Shown here piece by piece: positions 17,845 through 26,979 of a stretch of DNA of 64,000 bases (the stretch's first letter is position 1; every line of letters begins with the position of its first letter). The notes under the pieces were generated by a model, which saw only the letters and a list, made by a program, of their open reading frames with translations, ran no database searches and was not told the DNA's origin. Both the position numbers and the translations under genes were made by a program. Source of the DNA: Arthrobacter zhangbolii (GTDB taxonomy: Bacteria; Actinomycetota; Actinomycetes; Actinomycetales; Micrococcaceae); the NCBI RefSeq assembly GCF_022869865.1, contig NZ_CP094984.1:2852001-2916000 (forward strand), read 5' to 3'.

Positions 17845-18630
17845 TTGAAACCCTCCACCCGCAGACGCCTCTTCCAAGGTGTCCTGTATGCCATCTTTGT
17901 CCTTGCCCTGGCAGCCGTTGCACTGCTTGCCGATTGGGAAGCCATCGGCGAGAACTTCTTCGACCCCGAGGTGGCCCGCGAGGCGTTCCCGACCATCATC
18001 ACGGTGGCCGTCAAAAACACCATCATCTACACGGTGATCGCCTTTGCCGGCGGCCTGTTGCTCGGTTTGGTGCTGGCCCTGATGAAGCTCTCCCCGGTGG
18101 CACCGTACCGCTGGGCTGCCACGGCATACATTGAACTGTTCCGCGGGCTTCCGGCCCTGTTGGTGATTTTCGGTTTCGCCTTCGCCGTCCCCATTGCCTT
18201 CAACTGGCGTCCGCCGGGCGGCAGCGCCGGTGCCGGCCTGCTGGCCCTGATCATCGTGTCCGGCGCGTACATTGCCGAGACCATCCGTGCAGGCATCCAG
18301 GCGGTTCCCGCCGGCCAGGCCGAAGCCGCCCGTTCGCTGGGCATGAGCCCGATGTGGACCATGATCTCGGTAACCCTCCCCCAGGCCTTCCGGATCATCA
18401 CTCCCCCGCTGACCAACGAGCTGGTGATCCTGATCAAGGACACCTCGCTGCTCTTCATCGCCGGCATGGCACTGCAGGACCGCGAACTGACCACCTTTGC
18501 CCGCGACTCCGTCTCCCAGACGGCCAACGCCACCCCGCTGGTCCTTGCCGCGCTGATGTACCTGATCATTACGCTACCGCTGACCCAGCTGGTGGCCAAG
18601 CTTGAACGACACAACCAGAGAGGCAGGTAG
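17845..18630 (+). CDS. Amino-acid ABC transporter permease
   Basis: The protein has 261 residues from TTG 17845, chosen because GGAAGG lies 7 nt upstream; an in-frame GTG at 17803 falls inside the terminator loop and lacks a ribosome site. It has about five membrane helices and the HisM/GlnP-type inner-membrane signature, including [15 protein letters not shown] and the EAA loop [25 protein letters not shown] that contacts the ATPase. A single permease gene suggests a homodimeric channel. Its stop is 5 nt before the ATPase start. Confidence 0.9.
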   Translation: MKPSTRRRLFQGVLYAIFVLALAAVALLADWEAIGENFFDPEVAREAFPTIITVAVKNTIIYTVIAFAGGLLLGLVLALMKLSPVAPYRWAATAYIELFRGLPALLVIFGFAFAVPIAFNWRPPGGSAGAGLLALIIVSGAYIAETIRAGIQAVPAGQAEAARSLGMSPMWTMISVTLPQAFRIITPPLTNELVILIKDTSLLFIAGMALQDRELTTFARDSVSQTANATPLVLAALMYLIITLPLTQLVAKLERHNQRGR

Positions 18631-18635
18631 CAGTC

Positions 18636-19385
18636 ATGAGCGTCGAGAAGAACGCCGCCCCTGCCATCGAGGTCCGCAACCTTCACAAGTCCTTCGGCAG
18701 CAACGAAGTCCTCAAGGGCATCGACTTCCACGTTGACCAGGGCGAAGTGGTCTGCGTAATCGGGCCGTCCGGCTCGGGCAAATCCACCCTGCTGCGGTGC
18801 GTCAACCGACTGGAGGATCCCACCAGCGGAACCATCATGGTTGAAGGCGTGGACATTACTGACCCGGAGACGGATCTGGACAAGGTCCGCACCCGGATCG
18901 GCATGGTGTTCCAGCAGTTCAACCTGTTCCCGCACCTGAACGTGCTGCGGAACCTGACCCTGGCCCAGCGCCGGGCCAAGCGCCGCGGCAAGGCCGAAGC
19001 GGAGGAAACCGCCCGCCGGAACCTGGCCAAGGTGGGCCTGGCGGACCGCGCCGAGGCATTCCCCGCCCAGCTTTCCGGCGGCCAGCAGCAGCGCGTGGCC
19101 ATTGCCCGTGCCCTGTCCATGGATCCGGACATGATGCTCTTTGACGAGCCCACCAGTGCCCTGGACCCCGAGTTGGTGGGCGATGTGCTCGAAGTAATGC
19201 GCCAGCTCGCCGAAGAGGGAATGACCATGATGGTGGTCACCCACGAAATGGGCTTTGCCCGCGAGGTGGGAGACCGCGTTGTCTTTATGGACGGCGGCGT
19301 TGTGGTGGAGCAGGGACGCCCCGAGGATGTCCTGGGCAACCCCCAGCATGAACGCACCCGTGCGTTCCTCTCCAAGGTCCTTTAG
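18636..19385 (+). CDS. Amino-acid ABC transporter ATP-binding protein
   Basis: This 249-residue ATPase of the polar amino-acid (GlnQ/HisP) subfamily has Walker [11 protein letters not shown]-loop [13 protein letters not shown], signature [15 protein letters not shown], Walker [14 protein letters not shown] and the H-switch VVTHE. It completes the importer with the adjacent permease and two binding proteins. A strong bidirectional terminator follows. Confidence 0.95.
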   Translation: MSVEKNAAPAIEVRNLHKSFGSNEVLKGIDFHVDQGEVVCVIGPSGSGKSTLLRCVNRLEDPTSGTIMVEGVDITDPETDLDKVRTRIGMVFQQFNLFPHLNVLRNLTLAQRRAKRRGKAEAEETARRNLAKVGLADRAEAFPAQLSGGQQQRVAIARALSMDPDMMLFDEPTSALDPELVGDVLEVMRQLAEEGMTMMVVTHEMGFAREVGDRVVFMDGGVVVEQGRPEDVLGNPQHERTRAFLSKVL

Positions 19386-19397
19386 AGCAGCAGAGCT

Positions 19398-19440
19398 AAA
19401 AAGCGCGGTCCGCACCAGCAGGTGCGGACCGCGCTTTTTT
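19398..19440. terminator. Bidirectional rho-independent terminator
   Basis: AAAAAGCGCGGTCCGCACC pairs with GGTGCGGACCGCGCTTTTT around an AGCA loop. A-tract and T-tract flank the GC-rich stem on both sides, so it should stop both the ABC operon (plus) and menD (minus), which converge here. Confidence 0.93.
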
Positions 19441-19449
19441 GTTGCTTTG

Positions 19450-21120
19450 TTAACCCCGAAGTGAAGCGGCCACCGCGGCCTGCACCCGGGCGTGTAGGCC
19501 GCGAAGGGCATCCCGTGCCACGGGTACTTCCAGTACGGAACGGCCCTGCACCGGAGCTGCCAGGGCACTTTCCAGTTCGGCAGCCGAGCGGATGAGCTGG
19601 TGCCGCACCCCGTAACCCCGGCACAACGCGGCGAGGTCCGCGTTGTGCGGGGTACCGAAGAACCGTTCCACCAGTGCGGTGTATTTCGGGTCTTCGCCCA
19701 GGGCGCCGTGTTCCAGTACCGAGAAAATGCCGCCGCCGGAATCGTTCAGCACCACTATCTGCAGATCCGGTTCGGTTTCCCCCGGGCCCAGGAGCAGCGC
19801 GCCGACGTCGTGCAGGAACGTCAGGTCCCCCAACAGCAGCCGGGTCGGAATCCCGTTGGCGAGGGCGATGCCGGCAGCTGTGGAAATGGTCCCGTCAATG
19901 CCGGCGAGTCCGCGGTTGGCGTACACGTCCAACGGATGCCAGTCGGGGGAAGCCACCAGGTCCATATCGCGGATGACGTTGGAGGAGCCAAGCACCAGAT
20001 TGGTGTCGGAGGCATCCCAGAGAAGGTCTGCCACCTGCAGCCCGGTCAGCTCCGTCTGTGTCTCCAGCAGGTTGGTGAGCGCGCTCTGCGCCGCCTCGGA
20101 GGCGGTCTGCCAGCGTTCCAGCCAGCCCGGGGCGCCTGTACCGGCAAAGGCCAGGAGTCCGGGGATGTCAGTGATGATGGTTTCGCTCCGACGCCCGGGG
20201 GTAAACCAGTTCACCGGCCGGGGAAGGTACAGTGCCTTCTCGACGTCGCTGCGTGCCAGCAGCGCCGCTACCGGACGGGAGAGCGTGGGCCGCCCGAAGA
20301 CCACCACGCGTTCAATGTCCGGGCCCAGTTCCGGCAGCAGCAGCCGGTACGCGTTGACAGCGTTCGGGCCGAACCGGGCGTTTGAGGACGGCTCGGCCAG
20401 CAACGGCAGCCCGGTCCGTAGCGCGAAAAGAGCTGCCAGTTCCCCCGCCCCGTCACCGGCCACAACGACCGTACGGTGGGTACCGCGGGCGGGGGCGGCT
20501 TCAGCGGGTACCCGGTCCGCCGGCGAAGCTTCGGCGGGAAGGGCGGCCCGGGCATCCGGGGCATCGAGGAAGAGCGGATCGCCGGAATCGGGCGTGAGCG
20601 GATCGCGGAACTGCAGGTTCACGTGCACCGGGCCGGTGGGAACACCGCTGCCCAGCTGGGCCAGGGCGGCGGAAATGACCTCTGCCGGATCGGTGCCCGC
20701 TTCGACGTCCACGGCGGCGGTGGGGAAGCCGGAAAATATGCCCGGCTGCACGGTGGTCTGGTTCGCTCCGGTGCCATGCAGCTCGGCGGGCCGGTCCGCG
20801 GAGAGGACCACCAGCGGAACTCCGGCATGGTGGGCTTCCATCACTGCCGGGAGCAGTTCTCCCACGGCCGTGCCCGACGTCGTCACTACGGCGGACGGCC
20901 GGCGTCCGCCGCGGGCCAGGCCCAGAGCGGTGAATCCGGCGACCCGTTCATCAATGCGCACGTGCACGCGGATCCGATCCTGCAGTTCTGCCTCCGCCAG
21001 TGCGTAGGCCAGCGGGGCGCTGCGGGAGCCGGGGGCAATCACGACGTCGCGTACTCCGGCTTCCGCAAGTGCGGCGACGGCGGAGCGGGCGGCCTGCAGG
21101 GAACTCAGGGATCCAGTCAC
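19450..21120 (-). CDS. menD: SEPHCHC synthase (2-succinyl-5-enolpyruvyl-6-hydroxy-3-cyclohexene-1-carboxylate synthase)
   Basis: This 556-residue ThDP enzyme joins isochorismate and 2-oxoglutarate in menaquinone synthesis. The N-terminus has VIAPGSRSAPLAYAL and RIDERVAGFTALGLA with the cofactor glutamate region, then VVTTSGTAVGELLPAVMEA. The C-terminal ThDP/Mg motif is GDLTFLHDVGAL ... VVLNDSGGGIF. It converges on the ABC operon at a shared terminator. menF, which makes its substrate, is 3.6 kb away on the other strand. Confidence 0.95.
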   Translation of the reverse strand: MTGSLSSLQAARSAVAALAEAGVRDVVIAPGSRSAPLAYALAEAELQDRIRVHVRIDERVAGFTALGLARGGRRPSAVVTTSGTAVGELLPAVMEAHHAGVPLVVLSADRPAELHGTGANQTTVQPGIFSGFPTAAVDVEAGTDPAEVISAALAQLGSGVPTGPVHVNLQFRDPLTPDSGDPLFLDAPDARAALPAEASPADRVPAEAAPARGTHRTVVVAGDGAGELAALFALRTGLPLLAEPSSNARFGPNAVNAYRLLLPELGPDIERVVVFGRPTLSRPVAALLARSDVEKALYLPRPVNWFTPGRRSETIITDIPGLLAFAGTGAPGWLERWQTASEAAQSALTNLLETQTELTGLQVADLLWDASDTNLVLGSSNVIRDMDLVASPDWHPLDVYANRGLAGIDGTISTAAGIALANGIPTRLLLGDLTFLHDVGALLLGPGETEPDLQIVVLNDSGGGIFSVLEHGALGEDPKYTALVERFFGTPHNADLAALCRGYGVRHQLIRSAAELESALAAPVQGRSVLEVPVARDALRGLHARVQAAVAASLRG

Positions 21121-21185
21121 CCTTCCATCCTAGGGGGCCGGCGGACGCACCATCTGGTCCGCCGGCCCCATCCTGCCGCTGCGGG

Positions 21186-22757
21186 TCAGGCAGGCTCCCC
21201 TACGGACCGCGCCGGTTGCGCCGCGGGTTGGGCAGGCCTGCCCAGCGGCTGAGCGGGTCCACCCGCCTGTTGCCCCACCGGCTGTACCGACGTACCCGCC
21301 GGCTGGACCAACTCTCCCACCGACTGAACGGAGGTACCCACCGGCTGGGCCGACTCCCCCACCGGCTGAACGGACGTCGGCGCAGGCATAGTCCCGGTGC
21401 TCAAAACAGGCCCCTCTGCCGGCGCCGTTCCGGTGTCCGGAGCGTCCCCGCCCTGCCCGTCCTTCATCCTGCCCGCAACGTTGAAGATCAGGTTGAGCAC
21501 AATGGCGGACAGGCAGGCCAGGACAATGCTGTTCTCCACAACTATCTGCAGTGACGCCGGGAAGCCGCTGAATATCCCCGGTTTGCTCACCGGGACCATG
21601 GCCAGGCCGAGGCTGACGCTGACAATCAGGATGTTGCGGGAATCGTTCAGGTTCACCCGGCCCAGGATGCCGATACCCACTGCGGCCACGCCGCCGAAGA
21701 GCACCATCGCGGCACCGCCCAGCACCGGCATGGGAATGGCTGCCACAACCGCGGAAATCTGCGGGAAAAGCCCCATCAGAACCAGCAACACCCCGGCGGC
21801 GGTGATGGCCCACCGGCTCTTCACTCCGGAGAGCCGGATGAGGCCAACGTTCTGGGCGTAGGCGGTAAACGGGAAGGAGTTGAACACTCCGCCCAGCATC
21901 GTGGACAGGCCGTCCGCCCGCAGGGTGGCGGCAACGCGTTTTTCGTCCACCTTCTCCCCCGTAATGTCTCCGATGGCCAGCGCATCACTGGTGGTTTCCA
22001 CCATGGTGATCAGCATGACGATAATCATCGCGAGGACGGCGGAGAAGTGGAAGGTCGGCAGGCCGAAGGCGAAGGGGGCGGGGAACTCGAAAACAGATGC
22101 GGTGCCGACGCCGGAGAAGTCCACCAGCCCGAATGGGATGGCAATCAAGGTTCCGAGGACCAGACCCACCAGCACGGCAATCCGCCCCAGGAAACCGGAG
22201 AAGATGCGTGACACGGCAAGGATGATGACCAGGGTGGAGACCGCCAGCAGCAGGTTCAGACCTGAGATGGCAGTAACTGACTGGTCCCCTCCCACCATCC
22301 AGTTGGCAGCGATCGGGATCAGCGAAATGCCGATCGCGGCAATGGTGGTCCCGGTGACCACCGGCGGAAAGAGGAAGAGCACCCGGCTGAAGAACGGGGC
22401 GGCAATAAAAGTGAACAGACCGGCTGCAATCACCGAGCCGAAGATCGCCGGCAGCCCCCACTCCCCGCCGATCAGGATCATGGGTGCCACCGCGGTGAAC
22501 GTGGTGCCCTGGACAATCGGCAGCCGGGCTCCGATGTTCCAGATGCCCACGGACTGCAGGATGGTCGCCACCCCGCTGGCCAGGGCGGTGACGGCCAGCA
22601 GGTAAATGACCTGTTCCTGCGGAAGCTGCAGGGCCACGGCAAGCACCAGCGGCGCCGCCGCGATACTCGCATACATGGCGAGCAGGTGCTGGGCCCCTGC
22701 CAGTACCAGCTTGGCCGGCGGGAGCTTTTCATCGACTCCGGTTAGCGCTGCGGACAT
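21186..22757 (-). CDS. NCS2-family nucleobase:cation symporter with repetitive C-terminal tail
   Basis: The protein has 523 residues from ATG 22757, preceded by AAAGGA. An upstream in-frame start at 22790 lacks such a site. The core is a xanthine/uracil permease-type transporter: VLAGAQHLLAMYASIAAAPLVLA, VQGTTFTAVAPMI, the substrate-site region MVETTSDALAIGDITG and TAYAQNVGLI-LSGV. The last 80 or so residues are a low-complexity Pro/Gln/Val tail built on a 7-residue repeat. It follows an amidohydrolase gene by 36 nt, so a purine or related base is the likely cargo. Confidence 0.85.
   Translation of the reverse strand: MSAALTGVDEKLPPAKLVLAGAQHLLAMYASIAAAPLVLAVALQLPQEQVIYLLAVTALASGVATILQSVGIWNIGARLPIVQGTTFTAVAPMILIGGEWGLPAIFGSVIAAGLFTFIAAPFFSRVLFLFPPVVTGTTIAAIGISLIPIAANWMVGGDQSVTAISGLNLLLAVSTLVIILAVSRIFSGFLGRIAVLVGLVLGTLIAIPFGLVDFSGVGTASVFEFPAPFAFGLPTFHFSAVLAMIIVMLITMVETTSDALAIGDITGEKVDEKRVAATLRADGLSTMLGGVFNSFPFTAYAQNVGLIRLSGVKSRWAITAAGVLLVLMGLFPQISAVVAAIPMPVLGGAAMVLFGGVAAVGIGILGRVNLNDSRNILIVSVSLGLAMVPVSKPGIFSGFPASLQIVVENSIVLACLSAIVLNLIFNVAGRMKDGQGGDAPDTGTAPAEGPVLSTGTMPAPTSVQPVGESAQPVGTSVQSVGELVQPAGTSVQPVGQQAGGPAQPLGRPAQPAAQPARSVGEPA
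21276..21380 (-). repeat. 21-bp tandem repeat in the permease tail
   Basis: Five copies of a 21-bp unit begin at 21276, 21297, 21318, 21339 and 21360, each containing a CACCGGCTG variant. They encode QPVGTSV-like heptads in the C-terminal tail of the nucleobase permease. The number of units is likely to vary between strains. Confidence 0.85.
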
Positions 22758-22793
22758 GTCCGTTCCTTTCACTGGATTGGTGTTCTTCATGGT

Positions 22794-24131
22794 TCAGGCC
22801 CCGCTCCGTGCCCGGAGTGCGAGGGCGCTTTCGCGGAAGCGGCGGCGGACCTCGGTTTCGTCTACGCCGGGAATCTGTTTGTCATCAAGCAGGACCTCTC
22901 CCGCCACGATGGTGAAGCGGACATCGTCTGCACGGCTGGCATACGCGAGTGTGGATTCCGGATCGTAAACGGGCATGGTGTGGGCGGTATCGAAGTCCAC
23001 CACCACAATGTCCGCAGGATGCCCGGGCGCCAGCCGGCCAAGCTCGGGCCGGTGCATGGCCGCCGCCGATCCGGTGGTGGCAAGGTTGAGCAGCTGCCGG
23101 GTCGGCAGGAACAGCGGGTCCTGCGTGCGGTCCTTGTGGATGAGGCCGGCGAACTTCATTTCCTGGAACAGATCCATGGTGTTGTGGCTGGCCGGTCCGT
23201 CCGTTGCCAGGCCCACAGTGATTCCCGCATCCGTGACCGCCCCCAGGTCCAGGGTGCCGGAGACCAGTTTCGCGTTGCTGACCGGACAGTGGGCAATCTT
23301 CACGCCGCGTTCGGCCATGATCCGCCGGTCGACGTCGTTCAGCCGGGTGCAGTGCGCGGCCGTGACGTCGGGGCCGAGGAAGCCCATGGACTCCAGCCAC
23401 TGCACGCTGGTGGTGCCATAGGTGTCCTGCATATACCGCACTTCATTCATGCCCTCGGCCAGGTGGGTGTGGATGGAGACCCCGTGGTCGTCCGCCACTT
23501 TCCGGGTGAGTTTCCACATTTCCGCTCCCACCGAATAGGGGGCATGCGGAGACAGGGCCACCTGGATCCGGCCGTCGGCGCTCATGTGGTGCCGAGCGAC
23601 CTTCTCGCCGAAGTTCTCCAAAGCCTTCCAGGACCATTCCGAGATGGGTTCGTAGATACCGCGGTCCGCAAACCCGTAGCCGAGGGTGGCGCGGAGCGGA
23701 ATAATTTTCAGCGCCTCGACCTCCGGTTCCACGGCGTAGGCGTCAAAGTGCTCGTTGAAGCAGGTGATTCCGGAGCGGACCATTTCAATGAGGCCGCAGA
23801 GACTCGCCCAGTAAAGCGTTTCCGGGTCGAAGTTCTGCTTCAGCTTCCACATGGACTCCAGCCAGGACCACAGCTCGGCGTCTTCATCCAGGCCGCGCAG
23901 GAGCATGTTGGAGGCATTGTGCGTGTGCGAATTGATGAAGCCTGGCATGATCGCTCCGCCGCGGGCATCTATGATCCGGCCGGCGCCGCTGACATCAACG
24001 GATCCCGCAGTGCCGATCCGGTCAATGACCCCGCCGCTGAAGGTGACGACGCCGTCCGGTATGGGGGCCTGGTTGTTCATCGGCAGGACATAGCCGTTTA
24101 TTACTGCGACATCTTCTGGACCCAAACTCAC
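22794..24131 (-). CDS. Amidohydrolase of the TrzA/AtzA/MtaD deaminase group
   Basis: This 445-residue protein starts at GTG 24131. Metal ligands are visible as PGFINSHTHN, SIHTHLAEG, TAAHCTRL and VGLATDGPASHN, the pattern of cytosolic deaminases acting on aromatic bases (guanine/8-oxoguanine, S-adenosylhomocysteine or s-triazines). It lies directly upstream of an NCS2 base permease, so an uptake-plus-deamination module for a purine or similar ring is likely. The exact substrate cannot be told from sequence. Confidence 0.85.
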   Translation of the reverse strand: MSLGPEDVAVINGYVLPMNNQAPIPDGVVTFSGGVIDRIGTAGSVDVSGAGRIIDARGGAIMPGFINSHTHNASNMLLRGLDEDAELWSWLESMWKLKQNFDPETLYWASLCGLIEMVRSGITCFNEHFDAYAVEPEVEALKIIPLRATLGYGFADRGIYEPISEWSWKALENFGEKVARHHMSADGRIQVALSPHAPYSVGAEMWKLTRKVADDHGVSIHTHLAEGMNEVRYMQDTYGTTSVQWLESMGFLGPDVTAAHCTRLNDVDRRIMAERGVKIAHCPVSNAKLVSGTLDLGAVTDAGITVGLATDGPASHNTMDLFQEMKFAGLIHKDRTQDPLFLPTRQLLNLATTGSAAAMHRPELGRLAPGHPADIVVVDFDTAHTMPVYDPESTLAYASRADDVRFTIVAGEVLLDDKQIPGVDETEVRRRFRESALALRARSGA

Positions 24132-24393
24132 GGATAGCGCCTTCCATCTCGATCAATCCGGCGTTCAGGACGCCGTTGGACAGAGATTCGCAGACACATG
24201 TTTCCGGTGCGTGTTGTTTTGTTTCGACTGTGTTCCCCGCCCCGGCGGGATCCGGCCGACGGCCGTCATGACGCTTCATCCGGCGGCTGTCCCGCCGCTT
24301 CATCCGTTGACGGAAGCTTCTGGCATGATGGCGGGGTGCGATGAGCGCGGCCCTGCTGCACGGGCCTTCCGCACGGACAAACCAGGACATGCC

Positions 24394-24840
24394 ATGACCC
24401 TTTCAACCCCCGCACCCACCGTGGAGCTGCACGCCCTTGCCGGTGACTACGTGATCGCACGGCTTCCCGTGACAGCAGAGGTTCCTGCGGCATTTACGGC
24501 GCCGGGCACAGGGGCAGGATTCATATCGGTCACCCGCACCCCGCAGGAACTTTCGCTGGTCTGCCCTGCCGCGCTGGCCCCGGCCGACGCCGAGACCGAC
24601 GGCCCCTGGACGGCCCTCTACGCAGCGGGTCCCATGCCTTTCGGCCTGACCGGTGTGGTCACGTCGCTGGTGGCGCCGCTGTCCGCCGCAGGCTGCCCGG
24701 TATTTGTGGTTTCCACCTTTGACGGAGACATCCTGCTGGTTCCGTCAACGGATTACGCCCGGGCCTGCGACCTGCTGCTCGCGGCAGGCCACATACTCCG
24801 CCGGAACCTGGAGGCCGGGACGTCCGGGGCGGCGGGGTAA
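24394..24840 (+). CDS. ACT-domain (CASTOR-like) protein
   Basis: The protein has 148 residues from ATG 24394; the open frame extends upstream to 24211 but without protein-like sequence. It shows VELHALAGDYVIARLP, then LSLVCP and GPMPFGLTGVVTSLVAPLSAAGCPVFVVSTFDGDILLVPSTDYARACDLL, which is the ACT_7 pattern seen in amino-acid sensing CASTOR-type proteins. It probably binds a small ligand; no partner is fused. It converges on menC, separated by a G-rich repeat. Confidence 0.75.
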   Translation: MTLSTPAPTVELHALAGDYVIARLPVTAEVPAAFTAPGTGAGFISVTRTPQELSLVCPAALAPADAETDGPWTALYAAGPMPFGLTGVVTSLVAPLSAAGCPVFVVSTFDGDILLVPSTDYARACDLLLAAGHILRRNLEAGTSGAAG

Positions 24841-24880
24841 CTGACCGGTAACTAAGCCCGGGAACCGGGGCACCCGGGAA

Positions 24881-24916
24881 CCGGGGCCACCGGGGCCACC
24901 GGGGCCACCGGGGCCA
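24881..24916 (+). repeat. 9-bp G-rich tandem repeat with G-quadruplex potential
   Basis: Four exact copies of CCGGGGCCA follow one another, with further GGG-containing partial copies on both sides. This places four GGGG runs at 9-nt spacing with CCACC loops on the plus strand, a canonical G-quadruplex pattern. The array lies between the convergent stops of the ACT-domain gene and menC. Confidence 0.8.
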
Positions 24917-24958
24917 CCGGGCAACCAGGGTAACCCGGGTAACCGGAAGTAACGGCGG

Positions 24959-25984
24959 TCAGGCCTGCCCGTCTGCAGAGCCGGCCTGTCCCGACACCAG
25001 CAGCGCATGGACCCGGTCCAGACGGTCCAGCCACCACCGGGTGCGTTCCGGTGACGCGGCGAAACGTTCCAGCAGGTCTCCGGAAACCGGAACATCCCGC
25101 ACGGCCAGGGCCCCGCCGTCGGGCAGCAGCGGTTCATTGGTCACATCACCGGCCATCAGGGACAGGGTGCCCAGTCCGCACGCGTAGGGCAGTTCCGGCA
25201 GCGCGGCGGCCAGAGCGACGCCGGTGCGGATGCCCACGGAGGTGTCAATGGCCGAGCTCACCACTGCCGGCAGCCCGGCCTGCTTCACTATTTCCACTGC
25301 CCGGCGCACTCCGCCCAGCGGGGCGGCCTTGATGACAATCAGGTCCGCGGCGTCTTCCCGCGCAACCTTCAGCGGATCCGTTTCCTTGCGTACACTTTCA
25401 TCCGCTGCGATCAGGACCGGTACACCGCGGCGGCGCAGCTCTGTGCGCACCGCGCGCAGCCCGTTTATGCCGGCCACCGGCTGTTCCGCGTACTCCAGGC
25501 CGGCCTCGGCCAGCCGGCTCAGCGTATCGACGGCGGTGGGAATGTCCCAGCCTGCGTTGGCATCCACGCGGATCCCGGCCCCGGGCAGCAACCTGCGCAC
25601 TTCCGCCACCCGGGCGAGGTCCTCGGCCGGGGACTGTCCTGCTTCGGCCACCTTCACCTTGACGGCGGACACTGACCCGAACCGGGCCAGCACTGCTTCG
25701 ACCTGGCCCACGTCCACTGCGGGGACAGTTCCGTTGACCGGAATGGAGGTTCTGCGCGGCTCCGGGTACCCCTGCTGCGCGGCTTCGAGGGCGGATGCCA
25801 GCCAGGGAACAGCTTCGGCGTCCGCGTATTCCGGGAACGGGGAGAACTCGCCCCATCCGGCCGGTCCGTGCAGCAGCAGGGCCTCTCGGTGCAGGATGCC
25901 GCGGAATTTCACCCGCATGGGAATGGAAACCACACGGGCGCTTTCACGCAGGACGGAGGGCTCCGGATTTATCCAAGTCGACAC
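24959..25984 (-). CDS. menC: o-Succinylbenzoate synthase
   Basis: The protein has 341 residues from GTG 25984. It belongs to the enolase superfamily: KVKV (KxK base), RVDANAGW and EQPV (metal ligands), AADES, and the second lysine in VIKAAPLGG. It dehydrates SHCHC to o-succinylbenzoate in menaquinone synthesis. TAGGCT stands 6 nt before the GTG, suggesting a leaderless start. menE and menB are not in the window. Confidence 0.93.
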   Translation of the reverse strand: MSTWINPEPSVLRESARVVSIPMRVKFRGILHREALLLHGPAGWGEFSPFPEYADAEAVPWLASALEAAQQGYPEPRRTSIPVNGTVPAVDVGQVEAVLARFGSVSAVKVKVAEAGQSPAEDLARVAEVRRLLPGAGIRVDANAGWDIPTAVDTLSRLAEAGLEYAEQPVAGINGLRAVRTELRRRGVPVLIAADESVRKETDPLKVAREDAADLIVIKAAPLGGVRRAVEIVKQAGLPAVVSSAIDTSVGIRTGVALAAALPELPYACGLGTLSLMAGDVTNEPLLPDGGALAVRDVPVSGDLLERFAASPERTRWWLDRLDRVHALLVSGQAGSADGQA

Positions 25985-26070
25985 CCTGCCAGCCTACGCT
26001 TTGCCGCCCTGCACCCGCCCTGGCCGGGCCGCTCAGGCAACCACCAAGATGATGTGGCAATCTGGAACCA

Positions 26071-26979
26071 ATGGATACTCGCAATTTGCTGGCACAGCGC
26101 TCCCGGGCACAACGCCCGGCTGCGCATAATCCGGCGCTCTTCCTCTTTGCCGCTCTGTGCTGCGCTGCAGGCGTAGCCGTGACGTATTGGTTTTTTGTCC
26201 GGACCACCACCGGGCAGCTGGCTGACGAGTCGGCGTTTCAGGAAGCCGAACTGATCGCTGCCGGCAATCATCTGCCGGTGATCAGCTTCCTGGACAATCT
26301 GCCCCTGATCTCGGTGTTCATCGCCGGAATAGTGGTGGTGTTCGTGTCCATCCTGCGGCAGCGCCTTTCCCCGGCGGTCATTGCGCTGGGCACATTCGCG
26401 GCGGCAAACATCAGCAGCCAGCTGCTCAAACGGCTGGTTCTGGACCGGCCGGACCGCGGCGTCCTGACGCTGGACTTTAATTCCCTGCCTTCCGGGCACA
26501 CCACGCTGGCTGCATCGGCAGCAGCGGCGGTCTTCCTGCTGGCCGCCCCGCGCTGGCGGCCGCTGGCAGCGTTCTGGGGCGGTTGTTACGCGATCCTCGC
26601 GGGCGCCGCCACGTTCCTCAACAGCTGGCACCGGCCGGCCGACGTCGTCGCCTCGCTCCTGGTGGTCTCGGCCTGGACCCTGATCGGGGGCCTGGTCATG
26701 ATGCGGACCAACCCGGAGTGGAACCTGTGGCCCGCGTCCGGTCGGGGACAGGGCACGGCACGGGCGGTTACGCTGCTTTGCGCCATTCCCGGGACCCTCG
26801 CCGCCCTGGCCAGCCTTGGCCTGTATTTCTATGCCCGCTGGGATGCCGCGCCCATTGCCACCGCCGCACCCCTGTACTTCTGGGCGGGCCTGGCCCTGAT
26901 AGCGGGCGTAGGCCTGCTGATCAGCGCCCTTGCCTGCTGGCTTTTCAGCCAGCAGGCCGGCGATCCGGCGCGGCGCTAG
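26071..26979 (+). CDS. PAP2-family membrane phosphatase
   Basis: This 302-residue protein has about six membrane helices. The phosphatase signature is present as KRLVLDRPDR, then PSGHTTLAASAAA, then NSWHRPADVVAS (catalytic His and Asp of the third motif; the usual SR is NS here). Such enzymes remove phosphate from lipid phosphates such as undecaprenyl diphosphate or phosphatidate. Its 3' end overlaps the opposing MFS gene by 35 nt. Confidence 0.85.
   Translation: MDTRNLLAQRSRAQRPAAHNPALFLFAALCCAAGVAVTYWFFVRTTTGQLADESAFQEAELIAAGNHLPVISFLDNLPLISVFIAGIVVVFVSILRQRLSPAVIALGTFAAANISSQLLKRLVLDRPDRGVLTLDFNSLPSGHTTLAASAAAAVFLLAAPRWRPLAAFWGGCYAILAGAATFLNSWHRPADVVASLLVVSAWTLIGGLVMMRTNPEWNLWPASGRGQGTARAVTLLCAIPGTLAALASLGLYFYARWDAAPIATAAPLYFWAGLALIAGVGLLISALACWLFSQQAGDPARR

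Noticed and set aside
18027-19568. 513-residue minus-strand frame across the ABC permease and ATPase genes
   Set aside because: Antisense of two well-defined genes and the terminator; no domain signature.
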